A program made the position numbers and the translations under genes. Positions 8,083 through 17,738 of a stretch of DNA of 64,000 nt are shown piece by piece. The stretch comes from Ruegeria sp. A3M17. GTDB taxonomy: Bacteria; Pseudomonadota; Alphaproteobacteria; Rhodobacterales; Rhodobacteraceae. The stretch spans positions 109,920 through 173,919 of the forward strand of contig NZ_QOCF01000002.1 in the NCBI RefSeq assembly GCF_003318255.1, in the 5' to 3' direction. Positions within the stretch are counted from its first letter, which is position 1. Each line of letters begins with the position of its first letter. Below the pieces are notes generated by a model. The model ran no database searches, was not told the DNA's origin, and saw only the letters and a program-made list of their open reading frames with translations.

Positions 8083-8925
8083 ATGAAATTACTGCGGTTT
8101 GGCCCCAAGGGCGCGGAAAAGCCTGGTCTTTTGGATGCCAAAGGCGCAATTCGCGATTTGTCGGGCGTGGTTGATGATCTCACAGGCGAGTCGCTTGGCG
8201 ATGAGGTTCTGGACCGATTGCGCGGGTTGGATACAGAAAGCCTGCCTCTGGTGGATGGCCAGCCGCGGATTGGCCCCTGCGTTAGTCAGGTCGGCAAGTT
8301 CGTCTGCATAGGTCTGAATTATGCCGATCACGCGGCCGAAAGCGGGATGGAGCTGCCGTAGGAACCGGTGATCTTTTTAAAGGCGACATCAGCCATCATT
8401 GGCCCCAACGATACGGTCGAAATCCCACGCGGGTCGGTCAAAACAGATTGGGAGGTGGAACTGGGTGTAGTGATCGGGAAAGAGGCTAAATACGTCTGGG
8501 AATCCGAAGCCTTGAACCATGTTGCCGGTTATTGCGTCGTCAACGACATATCAGAGCGCGATTTCCAACTGCTCCGTTCGGGCCAGTGGGTCAAAGGTAA
8601 ATCCGCCGATACGTTCGGCCCTATAGGTCCATGGCTTTTGACACGGGATGAAGTGTCCAATCCGCAGGATCTGCCGATGTATCTTGAGGTGAACGGGCAA
8701 CGGTTTCAGGATGGATCGACCAGAACAATGCATTTCAGCGTCGCGGCGGTGATCTCTCATCTGTCGCAGTTCATGTCGCTACAGCCGGGAGATGTGATTT
8801 CGACAGGCACCCCTCCGGGCGTGGGCATGGGCCAAAATCCGCCGACCTATCTAAAACCAGGCGACAGGATGGAGCTGGGCATCAAAGGCTTGGGCGTGCA
8901 ACGGCAGAACGTTGTGCAGGGCTGA
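8083..8925 (+). pseudogene. Fumarylacetoacetate hydrolase family gene broken by an in-frame stop
   Basis: Reading from the ATG at 8083 gives an FAH-family enzyme (ureidoglycolate lyase or 2-keto-diene hydrolase type): FVCIGLNYADHAAESGMELP, then a TAG at 8359-8361, then EPVIFLKATSAIIGPND in the same frame. The rest carries the metal-site and fold motifs VEIPRGSVKTDWEVELGVVIGK, VNDISERDFQ and ISTGTPPGVGMG. Family members normally have a residue such as E or A at the stop position, so a single base change (for example GAG to TAG) has cut a ~280-residue protein at residue 92. Translation could in principle restart at GTG 8368, but the fragment would lack the N-terminal domain. A sequencing error or genuine decay are both possible. 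Confidence 0.85.
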
Positions 8926-8980
8926 GCCCCTTGTTTGTGCAATTGCCACAATTTCCCGCAACAGACAGAGGGCTGAAAAG

Positions 8981-10441
8981 TCACTCGGGCCAGGGCAGTG
9001 AATAAGTTTTGACGTTGGTGAAGAATTTCATCGCCTCGATCACGCCTTCCTTGACACCGTTGCCGCTGTCCTTGATGCCGCCAAAAGGAGACATTTCGAT
9101 CCGGTAGCCGGGCTGTTCCCAGATGTTGCAGGTGCCGACGTTCAATCCGTTGATGTAGGAAATCGCCCGGTTCAGATCGTTAGTACAGACACCCGCCGAC
9201 AAACCAAATGCGGTGCCGTTTGAGATCTCCATGACTTGCGCATCGTCATCTGGAACACGAACGATTGGCACGATTGGGCCAAATGTCTCTTCCATTACCA
9301 ACTCGCTGCCATGGGGCACCTTGTCGACGACGATCGGTGGCAACAGTGCACCGACGCGACCGGGGTGATAGAGGATTTCCGCGCCCTCTTGTGCAGCCTT
9401 CAGCACGCGGTTTTCGAACAACTCGGCGACTTGTGCGTGGATAACGCAACCCAATTGCGTTTCCGAGTCCAGAGGGTCACCAAACCGGATCGCCTTGGCC
9501 TTTTCCAGGACAAGTGGCACAAATCTATCTGCCACACTTTCCTGAACCAGAATGCGTTTAATCGCGGTGCAGCGTTGCCCCGAATTCCCTGTGGCCCCGG
9601 CCACAGCTATGCTGGCGGCCTTGTCCAGATCGGCGTCATTCAGATCATTCAGCACGATCAGAGGGTCATTGCCGCCCAATTCCAGTGCCTGCCGTTTGTA
9701 ACCGGCCTTGGACGCGATCATCTTGCCCACCGGCACACCGCCCGTGAAGGTGACTATGTCGATGTGTTCATTGGTGATCATCTCATCGCCGATATCTCTC
9801 GGCCAACCTGTCACGACCTGAAACATTTCGGGCGGCAGCCCTGCCTCGTACAGTATGTCCGCCAGCGTCAAGGCCGTCAGTGGGGTCAGCTCGGTCGGTT
9901 TGCAGACCATGCAATTATTGGTGGCAATGGACGGCGCAATCTTGTGGCTGACCATGTTCAGAGGGTGATTGAACGGTGTAATCGCGCTGATGGTTCTGAC
10001 CGGCTCGCGTTTGGTGAAAATTTTGCGCGCCTTGCCGTTGTGGGTCAGATCACACGAGAAAACCTCACCATCATCCTTCAGCGCCTCGGAGGCAGCGAAC
10101 TGAAAAACGTCCTGCGCGCGCTTGGTTTCATAGATCGAGTGCTGATGACAGATGCCAAGCTCAAGCGTCAGCCATTTTGCGAGGTATTCGCGGTTTTCAC
10201 CAATCAACACGCCGGTGCGCCGTAAAATCTCGCCGCGTTCGTAACGCGTCAATTTGGGCGTGTAATTTGCGGCGATCCCAAAGGCCTTGCGTGCATGTTC
10301 AGAAGTGCCAGCGGGGACGGTACCAACAACCTCACTCGTGTAAGGGTAGTGGACGGGGATTTTAGTATCGGTAAAGATAATCTCGCCGCCAATACGCATA
10401 CCTTCGTTGCGGATACCGGATGTGTTCATGATACCGTCCAT
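8981..10441 (-). CDS. NAD(P)-dependent aldehyde dehydrogenase, phosphonoacetaldehyde-dehydrogenase-like
   Basis: 486 residues of the aldehyde dehydrogenase superfamily. N158 (TPFNHP), the general base E254 (ELGGND) and the catalytic C291 (NSGQRC) are present. The overall sequence (MRIGGE near the start, VRYPYT-like [25 protein letters not shown]) resembles enzymes called phosphonoacetaldehyde dehydrogenase, which oxidise phosphonoacetaldehyde to phosphonoacetate in 2-aminoethylphosphonate use. No other phosphonate gene (phnW, phnA, phnX) is nearby, so the substrate is uncertain. The true start may be the ATG at 10429, which has GGACGG just upstream. It lies 2 bp after a small unknown gene in an apparent operon. 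Confidence 0.8.
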   Translation of the reverse strand: MDGIMNTSGIRNEGMRIGGEIIFTDTKIPVHYPYTSEVVGTVPAGTSEHARKAFGIAANYTPKLTRYERGEILRRTGVLIGENREYLAKWLTLELGICHQHSIYETKRAQDVFQFAASEALKDDGEVFSCDLTHNGKARKIFTKREPVRTISAITPFNHPLNMVSHKIAPSIATNNCMVCKPTELTPLTALTLADILYEAGLPPEMFQVVTGWPRDIGDEMITNEHIDIVTFTGGVPVGKMIASKAGYKRQALELGGNDPLIVLNDLNDADLDKAASIAVAGATGNSGQRCTAIKRILVQESVADRFVPLVLEKAKAIRFGDPLDSETQLGCVIHAQVAELFENRVLKAAQEGAEILYHPGRVGALLPPIVVDKVPHGSELVMEETFGPIVPIVRVPDDDAQVMEISNGTAFGLSAGVCTNDLNRAISYINGLNVGTCNIWEQPGYRIEMSPFGGIKDSGNGVKEGVIEAMKFFTNVKTYSLPWPE

Positions 10442-10443
10442 GA

Positions 10444-10698
10444 TTAAAGGGCCGCCGCTGCGGTGGCAAAAAGCAGTGCTTCAAAATTGCGCAATAGCGG
10501 GCGCAGCGAAGTGTCGATCACGCGACTGACGATGAAGAGAACTTCCCGCTCGGTCAATCCACCGTGGCAGCGTAAGTCGACCGCCAGCGCGGCCAGATCA
10601 TGACAGTTTAGGGAAGTACTTGTGTAGGTATTCTCAACCGGAACATTCGGGATTGAATAGACCCGCTGATGGGCTGTGATCTGGTTTTGCATCATCAT
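10444..10698 (-). CDS. Small protein of unknown function upstream of the aldehyde dehydrogenase
   Basis: 84 residues starting at three consecutive ATG codons (10698, 10695, 10692). The sequence has a central hydrophobic helix-prone part ([21 protein letters not shown]) and an Ala-rich C-terminus. It has no recognisable domain, signal peptide or clear membrane helix. It is separated by only 2 bp from the aldehyde dehydrogenase gene, which supports a real, co-translated gene. Its RBS is weak. It may be a stabilising subunit or regulator of the enzyme. No function can be assigned. Confidence 0.5.
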   Translation of the reverse strand: MMMQNQITAHQRVYSIPNVPVENTYTSTSLNCHDLAALAVDLRCHGGLTEREVLFIVSRVIDTSLRPLLRNFEALLFATAAAAL

Positions 10699-10848
10699 CT
10701 TCGTAGCCTTGGATTAAGTGCGCCCGTTCTAATGCCAGCCATAGATCACAGAATTGCAAAATTTCCGCGTTGGGTCGAAAGCCAGAGCAAACCACTGTGT
10801 CAGTCCAGTGCTGGAATGCACCTCGATATCCAAGTCACACCAATAGTC

Positions 10849-11868
10849 TTAGCTGCCACTTTCGTGCGACCACGATCTGCGGAAGTTATACGGCGAAACC
10901 TTGTACCTGCCTCGGAAATGAACCGAAAGCCTGTCCGTGCTGGAAAACCCGGATGCAAAGGCAATCTCGGATACGCTGAGGTCGGTTTCATTCAATAGGG
11001 CGAAGGCGCGATCCAGCCTGAGGTTGTTGTAATACTGGCCGGGCGACATCTTTGTGTGCTGTTGGAACAGCCGTTCCATATGGCGTCTGGACAGTGACGC
11101 CTGACACGCCACCGCCTCAAGACTGAGCGGCGATTCAATGTTATCTCGCATGATCTGGACCGCTTCGACCAGCTTGCCGTTGCGCGTCCCCAAAAGGGCC
11201 GAGACGGGCGAAACCTGATTGCTGCCACTTTCACCGACGCGCCGATGCAGACACATCTCGGACACGTTGATGGCCAGGGCGTTGCCGAACAATTCCTCGA
11301 TCACTTCCAGCATCATATCGGTGCTGGCGTGCCCTCCCCCGCAAGTGCGCAGCTTGCCGTCAATCTCGTACAGGCTCTGGGTTGGCGTCATTGTCGGAAA
11401 ATACTCGCAAAACCCAGGGCGGTTTTCCCAATGAACGGTGAACTTCTTGTCGCCGATTAGGCCGGCCTTTGCCAAGGCAAAAGCTCCGGTGCAGATACCG
11501 CCAAAATCGGATCCATGTGCCTTTTGCCTACGGATCCAATTCAGAACCCGGGTGTCAAACGAGGTCATCGGCTCGGTGCCGGAACACACGAAAGTATAGG
11601 CCCCCTGCTCCAGATCGTGCATGGGTTGGTCAGCTTGAATGCGGATTCCGTTCGAACACGTGACCGGTGCGCCATCTGCAGACAAAACGTACCATTCAAA
11701 CAATTGCTTTCGGGCCAGTTGGTTTGAAATACGCAAAGGTTCAATCGCAGCGCTAAACGCCAACATCGTGGTATTAGGCAACAACAGGAAATGAAAGGCC
11801 TTGGGTGGTCCATCATAGGGAACGTCGACGGAAATCGCCCCCTTGGGCAGGAAACGTTGGCTGTCCAC
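10849..11868 (-). CDS. GlxA-family AraC-type transcriptional regulator
   Basis: 339 residues from a GTG start at 11868, preceded by a strong AAGGAGGGG. Residues ~25-190 form a DJ-1/PfpI-like (GATase1) domain with the nucleophile-elbow stretch SDFGGICTGAFALAKAGLI. Residues ~230-335 are an AraC double helix-turn-helix (SLEAVACQASLSRRHMERLFQQ and SVSEIAFASGFSSTDRLSVHFR). Regulators of this build (GbdR, CdhR and relatives) usually control use of quaternary amines or amino-acid derivatives. It probably governs the adjacent aldehyde dehydrogenase operon, which lies in the same direction 150 bp downstream. Confidence 0.88.
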   Translation of the reverse strand: MDSQRFLPKGAISVDVPYDGPPKAFHFLLLPNTTMLAFSAAIEPLRISNQLARKQLFEWYVLSADGAPVTCSNGIRIQADQPMHDLEQGAYTFVCSGTEPMTSFDTRVLNWIRRQKAHGSDFGGICTGAFALAKAGLIGDKKFTVHWENRPGFCEYFPTMTPTQSLYEIDGKLRTCGGGHASTDMMLEVIEELFGNALAINVSEMCLHRRVGESGSNQVSPVSALLGTRNGKLVEAVQIMRDNIESPLSLEAVACQASLSRRHMERLFQQHTKMSPGQYYNNLRLDRAFALLNETDLSVSEIAFASGFSSTDRLSVHFRGRYKVSPYNFRRSWSHESGS

Positions 11869-11997
11869 TATACCCCTCCTTCGCGTTCGAATACCGCATT
11901 GTCACTTTTTTCAGCACGTCGCCTCTGGCCTGCTGAAACGCTCGAGCAACTTTAAGTTATCAATAGATGTAAGACCCTTGGAAATCGAACGCTCATT

Positions 11998-12014
11998 TTG
12001 TATTTTGGATACAA
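11998..12014. promoter_or_regulatory. Probable GntR operator upstream of gntR
   Basis: TTGTAT-TTTGG-ATACAA is a perfect 6-5-6 inverted repeat ending 24 bp before the gntR start. A 17-bp near-copy lies upstream of dppA. Sites of this kind (short palindromes with an AT-rich core) are typical of FCD-class GntR regulators, so autoregulation is likely. Confidence 0.7.
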
Positions 12015-12038
12015 CTTACACCGACCGAGACCACTCTT

Positions 12039-12719
12039 ATGCCCAGAACCCGCGCGATCGCACGTCAAAGTCTTCCAGAAGTCATCACAAATGATCTGCG
12101 GGAACGTATCCTAAGCGGAGAGATGGCCGAAGGTGAAACCATCCGGCAAGAGGCCCTTGCCGAGGATTATGATGTTTCGCGTATGCCCATCCGCGAAGCA
12201 CTGAAACGGCTGGATGCCGAAGGCCTTGTGCAGTTGACCAACAACCGAGGTGCATCGGTGACTTCGCATTCGCTTTCGGAAATTGGCGAGATTTTTGACC
12301 TTCGCGTTCTTTTGGAGGTCGACTTGTTCAAACGGTCTATTCCGCAGATGACCGAAGCTGATTTCGCCAGATGCGAGAAGCTGCTCGATGACATGGAGAG
12401 GTCTTACGAAGCTTATAATGTCGGGCGGTGGGGCAGCCTGAATTATGAATACCACAAAGCCCTTTATGCGGCTGCTGATCGTGGGCTGACCAATGAGATC
12501 CTGCAAAGGGTCAATCTGCAATCGGACCGCTATGTCCGTATGCATCTAAGCGTCATGGAACAGCGCGAGCCCGCCAAGCAAGATCACCGACAGCTTTTGT
12601 CGCTGGCACGCAAACGTCAGGTTGATGCCGCAGGCGATCTGCTGACCAAGCATATTCAACGGACCAAGGATCAGTTGTTGGCGATGGTTATCAAGACACG
12701 GAAAGGCGACGCCGGCTGA
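12039..12719 (+). CDS. GntR-family (FadR/FCD subfamily) transcriptional regulator
   Basis: 226 residues. The N-terminal winged helix is seen in LRERILSGEMAEGETIRQEA and YDVSRMPIREALKRLDAEGLV, the standard GntR recognition pattern. Residues ~80-215 are an all-helical FCD ligand-binding domain with metal/ligand His residues in NYEYHKALYAAADR and QDHRQLL. It is convergent with the dpp operon (12 bp from the end of dppF). The palindrome just upstream of this gene recurs in front of dppA, so it most likely represses or senses substrates of that transporter. Confidence 0.9.
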   Translation: MPRTRAIARQSLPEVITNDLRERILSGEMAEGETIRQEALAEDYDVSRMPIREALKRLDAEGLVQLTNNRGASVTSHSLSEIGEIFDLRVLLEVDLFKRSIPQMTEADFARCEKLLDDMERSYEAYNVGRWGSLNYEYHKALYAAADRGLTNEILQRVNLQSDRYVRMHLSVMEQREPAKQDHRQLLSLARKRQVDAAGDLLTKHIQRTKDQLLAMVIKTRKGDAG

Positions 12720-12731
12720 ACGTCGGCATTC

Positions 12732-13688
12732 CTACCCCAGTGGATGCAGGCACGCCACTTTGTGGTCCGACCCGCTCAGTTCAGGCGGCGCGGCGCGGCA
12801 TTCTTCGGTTGCAAGCCAACACCGTTGTGCAAAGGCGCAGCCTTTGGGGATGTTCATCGGGGACGGAAGCTCGCCTTCCAGTTTGATCCGATCCTTTCGC
12901 GCGTCGGGATCTGCGCGGGGCGTCGTCGACAAAAGAGCCTTGGAATAAGGATGTCGAGGGGCAGCAAACAGCTTTTCTTTCGGAGCTTTCTCAACCGCGC
13001 GGCCCAGATACATGACAATTACATCGTCGGCAAAATGCTTTACCACCGACAAATCATGCGAAATGAACAAATAGGCGAGGTTCAGGCGTTCCTGCAGTTC
13101 GACCAGCAGGTTAAGAATTTGCGACTGGATTGAGACGTCCAGTGCTGAAACCGGCTCATCCAGCACCAGCACCTTGGGGTTCAGCATCAGGGCGCGGGCG
13201 ATTGCAATCCGCTGCCGCTGCCCGCCCGAAAACATGTGTGGGTAGCGGTCGTAATGTTCGGGGCGCAGCCCCACAAGGTCGATCATTTCACGCGCGCGCG
13301 CTTCGCGGTCGGCTGCGGACATCTCGCGGCGGTTTATGATCAAAGGTTCTTGCAGGATTTGACCAATCCGTTGGCGCGGGTTGAGCGAGCCATAGGGATC
13401 CTGAAACACGATCTGTACAGTTTCACGCATCTGGGCCCATTTCGACGGAGTTATTTCAACGCCATCGATGGTCAGACTACCCGAGGTCGGTTCTTCGATC
13501 ATCGTCACCACCCTTGCGAGGGTGGACTTCCCACAACCAGACTCTCCCACGATCGCCAGCGTTTTGCCCGGCCGCAGTTCGAAGTCCACGCCAGACAAGG
13601 CCTTGACCGTTGCGGCCTTCGACAACAACCCGCCTTTTACGGTATAAAATCTGGCCAATTCACTGGCCTGAACAATGGGGGCGGTCAT
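12732..13688 (-). CDS. dppF: Dipeptide/oligopeptide ABC transporter ATP-binding protein (DppF-type)
   Basis: 318 residues: Walker A GESGCGKSTLA, Q-loop VFQDPYGSLNPR, signature FSGGQRQRIAIARAL, Walker B VLVLDEPVSALD and the C-terminal oligopeptide-transporter extension with clustered Cys (KGCAFAQRCWLATEECR), which in this family can hold an Fe-S cluster. It pairs with DppD to drive uptake at the inner membrane. It is the last gene of the dpp operon and overlaps dppD by 4 bp (ATGA). Confidence 0.93.
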   Translation of the reverse strand: MTAPIVQASELARFYTVKGGLLSKAATVKALSGVDFELRPGKTLAIVGESGCGKSTLARVVTMIEEPTSGSLTIDGVEITPSKWAQMRETVQIVFQDPYGSLNPRQRIGQILQEPLIINRREMSAADREARAREMIDLVGLRPEHYDRYPHMFSGGQRQRIAIARALMLNPKVLVLDEPVSALDVSIQSQILNLLVELQERLNLAYLFISHDLSVVKHFADDVIVMYLGRAVEKAPKEKLFAAPRHPYSKALLSTTPRADPDARKDRIKLEGELPSPMNIPKGCAFAQRCWLATEECRAAPPELSGSDHKVACLHPLG

Positions 13689-14662
13689 GCCAGCTCTCCA
13701 GTTGTTATCTTTTCAACGTAATGACAACGAGCCTTGCCGAATTCCGCACTGTGCGGGGTTGGGGGCAATGATCGGCAAAGATCATCTGCATATTGGCATC
13801 TGGGACTGAACAGACACCCTTTTGGCCGGTCAAACTGCCCTGGAACGACGCCGGGAATGGTAGGCAGCATCTTTGACGTCGCCCGTTCCGGAAGCGCGTT
13901 GAGCAACGCCGTTGTGTAGGGGTGGCGCGGGGTGCGGAACAGGTCTTTGACTGCCTGCTCCTCGACCTTTTGGCCGGCGTATTGGACTTGAACCCGCTCG
14001 GCGGTCTCGGCGACAACGCCCATATCATGAGTGATAAGGACCAAACCCATGCCCTGTTCGTCCCGAAGGCGAACCAACAGATCAAGGATTTGCGCCTGAA
14101 TGGTCACGTCCAATGCCGTCGTCGGCTCGTCCGCAATCAACAGTTTGGGTTTGCAGGCGATGGCCATCGCAATCATCACCCGCTGGTTCATGCCGCCAGA
14201 CATCTGGTGCGGAAAAGTGTTCAGGCGGCTTTCCGGCGCGGGGATGCCGACCTGATCGAACAGCTCTATGGCGCGCTGGTGGCGTTCCTTCCGGTTCAGG
14301 CCCAGGTGGATGCGCAAGGCTTCCTTGATTTGGAAGCCAACGGTAAAGCAAGGATTCAGCGACGACATCGGTTCCTGAAAAATCATGGCAATGTCTTTGC
14401 CAATGATCTTGCGCCGTTCACGGGCCGAGATTTTGGTCAGGTCAATGCCTTCGAAGCTTAGTTGGTCGGCCGTAATCGTGGCCGTCCAGGGTAGCAGACC
14501 CATCAATGCCAGCATCGACACCGATTTGCCCGAGCCGCTTTCGCCGACGATGGCCATCAACTCGCCCTTGTCGACCGACAGGTCAACACCATCCACAGCC
14601 CGGAACTGACCCGAGGCAGTTGCGAATTCAACGGTGAGGTTTCGGATATCCAACAGGCTCAT
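13685..14662 (-). CDS. dppD: Dipeptide/oligopeptide ABC transporter ATP-binding protein (DppD-type)
   Basis: 325 residues with Walker [14 protein letters not shown]-loop [13 protein letters not shown], signature [16 protein letters not shown], Walker [13 protein letters not shown] and the family C-terminal stretch [17 protein letters not shown]. It forms a heterodimer with the DppF-type subunit. It starts 4 bp after dppC and ends overlapping dppF, consistent with one transcript. Confidence 0.93.
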   Translation of the reverse strand: MSLLDIRNLTVEFATASGQFRAVDGVDLSVDKGELMAIVGESGSGKSVSMLALMGLLPWTATITADQLSFEGIDLTKISARERRKIIGKDIAMIFQEPMSSLNPCFTVGFQIKEALRIHLGLNRKERHQRAIELFDQVGIPAPESRLNTFPHQMSGGMNQRVMIAMAIACKPKLLIADEPTTALDVTIQAQILDLLVRLRDEQGMGLVLITHDMGVVAETAERVQVQYAGQKVEEQAVKDLFRTPRHPYTTALLNALPERATSKMLPTIPGVVPGQFDRPKGCLFSPRCQYADDLCRSLPPTPHSAEFGKARCHYVEKITTGELA

Positions 14663-14666
14663 GTCG

Positions 14667-15569
14667 TCAGCTCCGCTTTAGTTTAGGGTCCAGCGCGTCG
14701 CGCAGACCGTCGCCCATCAGGTTGATGGCCAGCACCGTGACCAAGATGGCCAGACCGGGGAACGTCACCACCCACCACGCGCGCAGAATGAATTCGCGTG
14801 CTTCGGCCAGCATGGTGCCCCATTCCGGTGTGGGCGGCTGCGCGCCCATGCCCAGAAAGCCAAGGGCTGCGGCATCCAGAATAGCGGTCGAAAACGACAG
14901 CGCCGCCTGAACGATGATCGGAGCCAGACAATTCGGCAGCACGGTCTTGAACATCAGCCGGGCCTTGCTGGCACCGGCAACGCGAGCAGAGGTCACATAG
15001 TCCTTTTGCCGCTCTGCCAACACAGATGCCCGTGTCAAACGCACGTAATGCGGTTGGAACACAATGGCGATGGCGATCATCGCGTTGGTCAACGAGGGGC
15101 CAAGGATGGCGACCAGAACCAGCGCAAGCAGTAGCGAGGGGAAGGACAGGATGATATCCATCACCCGCATTATCATCGTATCGACCCATTTGGGCGCGAA
15201 ACCCGACAGCAGGCCGACAATCACCCCGCCCGTCACGGCCACACACACCACCACGATGCCGACAAAGAAGGAATAACGCGATCCCATGATCAGCCGCGAA
15301 AGCATATCCCGGCCCAGCGGATCGGTGCCCAACGGGAAGGCCCAACTGCCGCCTTCTTGCCACGCAGGGGGCTGCAGAATGTGATTGCGGAACTGTTCAG
15401 TCGGGTCGTAGGGGGCCAACAAAGGTGCAAAAGCCGCACAGAAAACAAAAGCTGCAAAGACCCAAAGGCCCATCACCGCACCGCGGTTTTCGCTGAAGTA
15501 GAACCAGAACTCTCGCAGGGCACTGGGGCGGTCTTCGGTTTTTGGTGGGGTCGCGGACAATTCAGCCAT
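14667..15569 (-). CDS. dppC: Dipeptide/oligopeptide ABC transporter permease (DppC-type)
   Basis: 300 residues with six predicted membrane helices. The N-terminal cytoplasmic region is followed by GAVMGLWVFAAFVFCAAFAPLLAP (first helix, written here in part), the ordered GTDPLGRDMLSRLI motif typical of DppC/OppC, and the EAA loop RVAGASKARLMFKTVLPN. GGAGG stands five bases before the ATG at 15569. The in-frame ATG at 15572 is too close to it. The start overlaps the dppB stop by one base. Confidence 0.92.
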   Translation of the reverse strand: MAELSATPPKTEDRPSALREFWFYFSENRGAVMGLWVFAAFVFCAAFAPLLAPYDPTEQFRNHILQPPAWQEGGSWAFPLGTDPLGRDMLSRLIMGSRYSFFVGIVVVCVAVTGGVIVGLLSGFAPKWVDTMIMRVMDIILSFPSLLLALVLVAILGPSLTNAMIAIAIVFQPHYVRLTRASVLAERQKDYVTSARVAGASKARLMFKTVLPNCLAPIIVQAALSFSTAILDAAALGFLGMGAQPPTPEWGTMLAEAREFILRAWWVVTFPGLAILVTVLAINLMGDGLRDALDPKLKRS

Positions 15570-16576
15570 CATCGCCTCCGGATTTTGGGGTTGATGACGC
15601 CGTACAGGACATCGACCAGCAGGTTCACCAGCATGACGATCACGGCGATCATCAGCAGGCCGCCCTGCACCACCGGGTAGTCGCGGCGGAAGATGCTGTC
15701 GACCATCCACTTGCCGATACCGGGCCAGCTAAAGATTGTCTCGGTCAGGATCGCCCCGGCCAGCAATGTGCCGACTGACAGGCCAATCACTGTTATCACC
15801 GGGATCAGCGCATTGCGCAGCGCATGCAGCCCATTGATCCGTGCGGGGGCGAGGCCTTTGGCGCGGGCCGTGCGGATGTAATCCTCACCCAACACTTCCA
15901 ACATGGCCGAACGGGTCTGGCGCGCAATTACGGCCAAAGGGATTGTGCCCAAAACGATGGTCGGCAGGATCAGATGGCGTACAGCCGATCCAAACGCCCC
16001 CTCCTGCCCAGACAGTAGGCTGTCGATCAACATGAAGCCTGTGACGCTCGGAAAGTAGTACAGCAAGTCGATCCGGCCTGAGACAGGCGTCCAACCAAGG
16101 TTGCCGGAAAACACGATGATCAACAACAGCGCCCACCAGAAGATCGGCATGGAATACCCGATCAGTGCGGACGACATCAGCGCCCGGTCGAAGAATTTGC
16201 CCCGGTTCACAGCGGCAATAACGCCCGCAGGCAGCCCCAAAGCCACTGCAAAGATCATAGCGCAGATCGACAGTTCCAGCGTGGCGGGAAACAGGGCAAA
16301 GAATTCGTCCCAAACCGGCTTCTTGGTGACAAAGCTCTCGCCTAGATCACCATGCAACACGCCAACAAGATAGTCCCAGTACTGCTCTAGCACCGGTTTG
16401 TCGAAGCCCAGCTTCTCGACCATTTCCTGATAGCGTTCTTCGGACATTCCGCGTTCACCGGCCATGACGATGATCGGATCGCCCGGAAGCACCCGAATGA
16501 ACATAAACGAGATCAGTGTTACGCCCAGAAATGTCGGAATGAACATGCCGAGACGGGTAAGGAAATAGCCAAACAT
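15569..16576 (-). CDS. dppB: Dipeptide/oligopeptide ABC transporter permease (DppB-type)
   Basis: 335 residues from the ATG at 16576. It has the N-terminal helix FLTRLGMFIPTFLGVTLISF, a LPGDP motif and the GLDKP-like FDKPVLEQYW region, all normal for DppB/OppB, then a EAA-loop segment (RTARAKGLAPARINGLHAL) and further helices. Upstream in-frame starts would run into the peptidase gene and are not conserved. The TGATG overlap with the preceding M24 peptidase gene supports coupling. Confidence 0.92.
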   Translation of the reverse strand: MFGYFLTRLGMFIPTFLGVTLISFMFIRVLPGDPIIVMAGERGMSEERYQEMVEKLGFDKPVLEQYWDYLVGVLHGDLGESFVTKKPVWDEFFALFPATLELSICAMIFAVALGLPAGVIAAVNRGKFFDRALMSSALIGYSMPIFWWALLLIIVFSGNLGWTPVSGRIDLLYYFPSVTGFMLIDSLLSGQEGAFGSAVRHLILPTIVLGTIPLAVIARQTRSAMLEVLGEDYIRTARAKGLAPARINGLHALRNALIPVITVIGLSVGTLLAGAILTETIFSWPGIGKWMVDSIFRRDYPVVQGGLLMIAVIVMLVNLLVDVLYGVINPKIRRR

Positions 16577-17670
16577 CAGCGGCCTATGATTGTTAGTTCT
16601 TTGGGAAAGCTGGTCAGCGACCGGCAACCGTCTTCGGTCACCAGTACGTCATCTTCGATCCGAACGCCGAAATTGTCCAGATCATAGAGGCCCGGCTCGT
16701 TGGTCCAAACCATGCCCGCGCGCATGATCTGGTCGTTTCCACGCATGATATAAGGTGCTTCATGCACGTCCCGGCCCAGCCCGTGACCCGTCTTGGTGCG
16801 GATACGATCCGCAAAGGGCGAGGCCTCGAGAACCCTGGTCACCGCGTCGTCAATATCGTGGGCCGTTACGCCAGGTCGGCAAGCTTCGAACCCGACCAGG
16901 TTGGCGCGCAGAACGGTGTCGTAGACCGCCCTGCCCTCATCCGAGGCTTCGGCGACAAAAAAGGTGCGTGTGATGTCGGCGGCAAACCCGTGTTTGCGTG
17001 CGCCGAAATCGAACAGCAGCGCGTCGCCTGCTTTGATCTGATAATCCGCGCGCGCTTTACCATGCGGTTGAGCCGAGTTTCCTCCGGCCGTCACGATAGG
17101 TGAAAAGGCCAGCGACGCGGCTCCTTCGGCGAACAGCGTTTGGATCAAGGCCTGTTCAATCTGTACTTCTGTCTGACCCACGCGAACATCCGCAATGACC
17201 CGCTCCAGCGCTCGTTCCGAGATATCAATTGCCGCTTGCAGCGCTGCAATGTCATCGTCCGTCTTGATGATGCGCAGGCCGGAAATCTCGCGCTCAGCAT
17301 CCGCGATCCGCAAGTTGGGCAGGGCTTGGGTAAAGGCCTTGGAGACAAAGACGCGCATCACCTGCCCTTCGACCGCCAGAGATCGCAACGGTAAATGTTC
17401 AGCCAGCGCCGCGAAGGCGTCGTCATAGCCCGTCTGGTCGCGCCAGTCGAAGACAGCGCCGTCAAACCCGACTAAAGCCCAAGAGCCCAATTCCAGGTTC
17501 GGTACAATCGCGGCTGGTTCACCTTCGGCCGGGATCACGACCACAAAAGGCCGCTCGTGGCTCATGAAGGGTTTTCCCAAAGCGCGGGTAAAATTCGGGC
17601 CAGGCACCAGCGCCACGGCATCTACTGACATGTCCTTTGCCAGTTGTTGGTACTCGGACAAATCCGGCAT
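16576..17670 (-). CDS. M24-family metallopeptidase (Xaa-Pro aminopeptidase/prolidase-like)
   Basis: 364 residues from the ATG at 17670 (GGAGG ten bases upstream). An alternative start at 17709 lacks a good RBS. The creatinase-type N-terminal domain is followed by a pita-bread catalytic domain with dimetal ligands in LFDFGARKHG (Asp), FAADITRTFF (Asp), TGHGLGRDVHEAP (His), WTNEPGLYD (Glu) and VRIEDDVLVT (Glu). No signal peptide is seen, so it is cytoplasmic. It sits between dppA and dppB in the operon, which suggests that it hydrolyses the imported peptides, perhaps proline-containing ones. Confidence 0.88.
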   Translation of the reverse strand: MPDLSEYQQLAKDMSVDAVALVPGPNFTRALGKPFMSHERPFVVVIPAEGEPAAIVPNLELGSWALVGFDGAVFDWRDQTGYDDAFAALAEHLPLRSLAVEGQVMRVFVSKAFTQALPNLRIADAEREISGLRIIKTDDDIAALQAAIDISERALERVIADVRVGQTEVQIEQALIQTLFAEGAASLAFSPIVTAGGNSAQPHGKARADYQIKAGDALLFDFGARKHGFAADITRTFFVAEASDEGRAVYDTVLRANLVGFEACRPGVTAHDIDDAVTRVLEASPFADRIRTKTGHGLGRDVHEAPYIMRGNDQIMRAGMVWTNEPGLYDLDNFGVRIEDDVLVTEDGCRSLTSFPKELTIIGR

Positions 17671-17684
17671 TCGCGCCGACCTCC

Positions 17685-17723
17685 CAATAAAGAAAACCGG
17701 AGCCGCCAATTGGGCGGCTCCGG
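17685..17723 (-). terminator. Intra-operon hairpin after dppA
   Basis: CCGGAGCCGCC (17697-17707) pairs perfectly with GGCGGCTCCGG (17713-17723). Read on the minus strand it is followed by TTTTCTTTATT. It stands 16 bp past the dppA stop and before the M24 peptidase gene. It should act as a partial terminator or an mRNA-stabilising stem, so that the binding protein is made in excess over the membrane and ATPase subunits. Confidence 0.8.
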
Positions 17724-17738
17724 TCGTTGAGTGGTGGT

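Noticed and set aside
9236..10225. 329-codon + strand reading frame opposite the aldehyde dehydrogenase
   Set aside because: No domain or RBS; the dehydrogenase has all catalytic residues.
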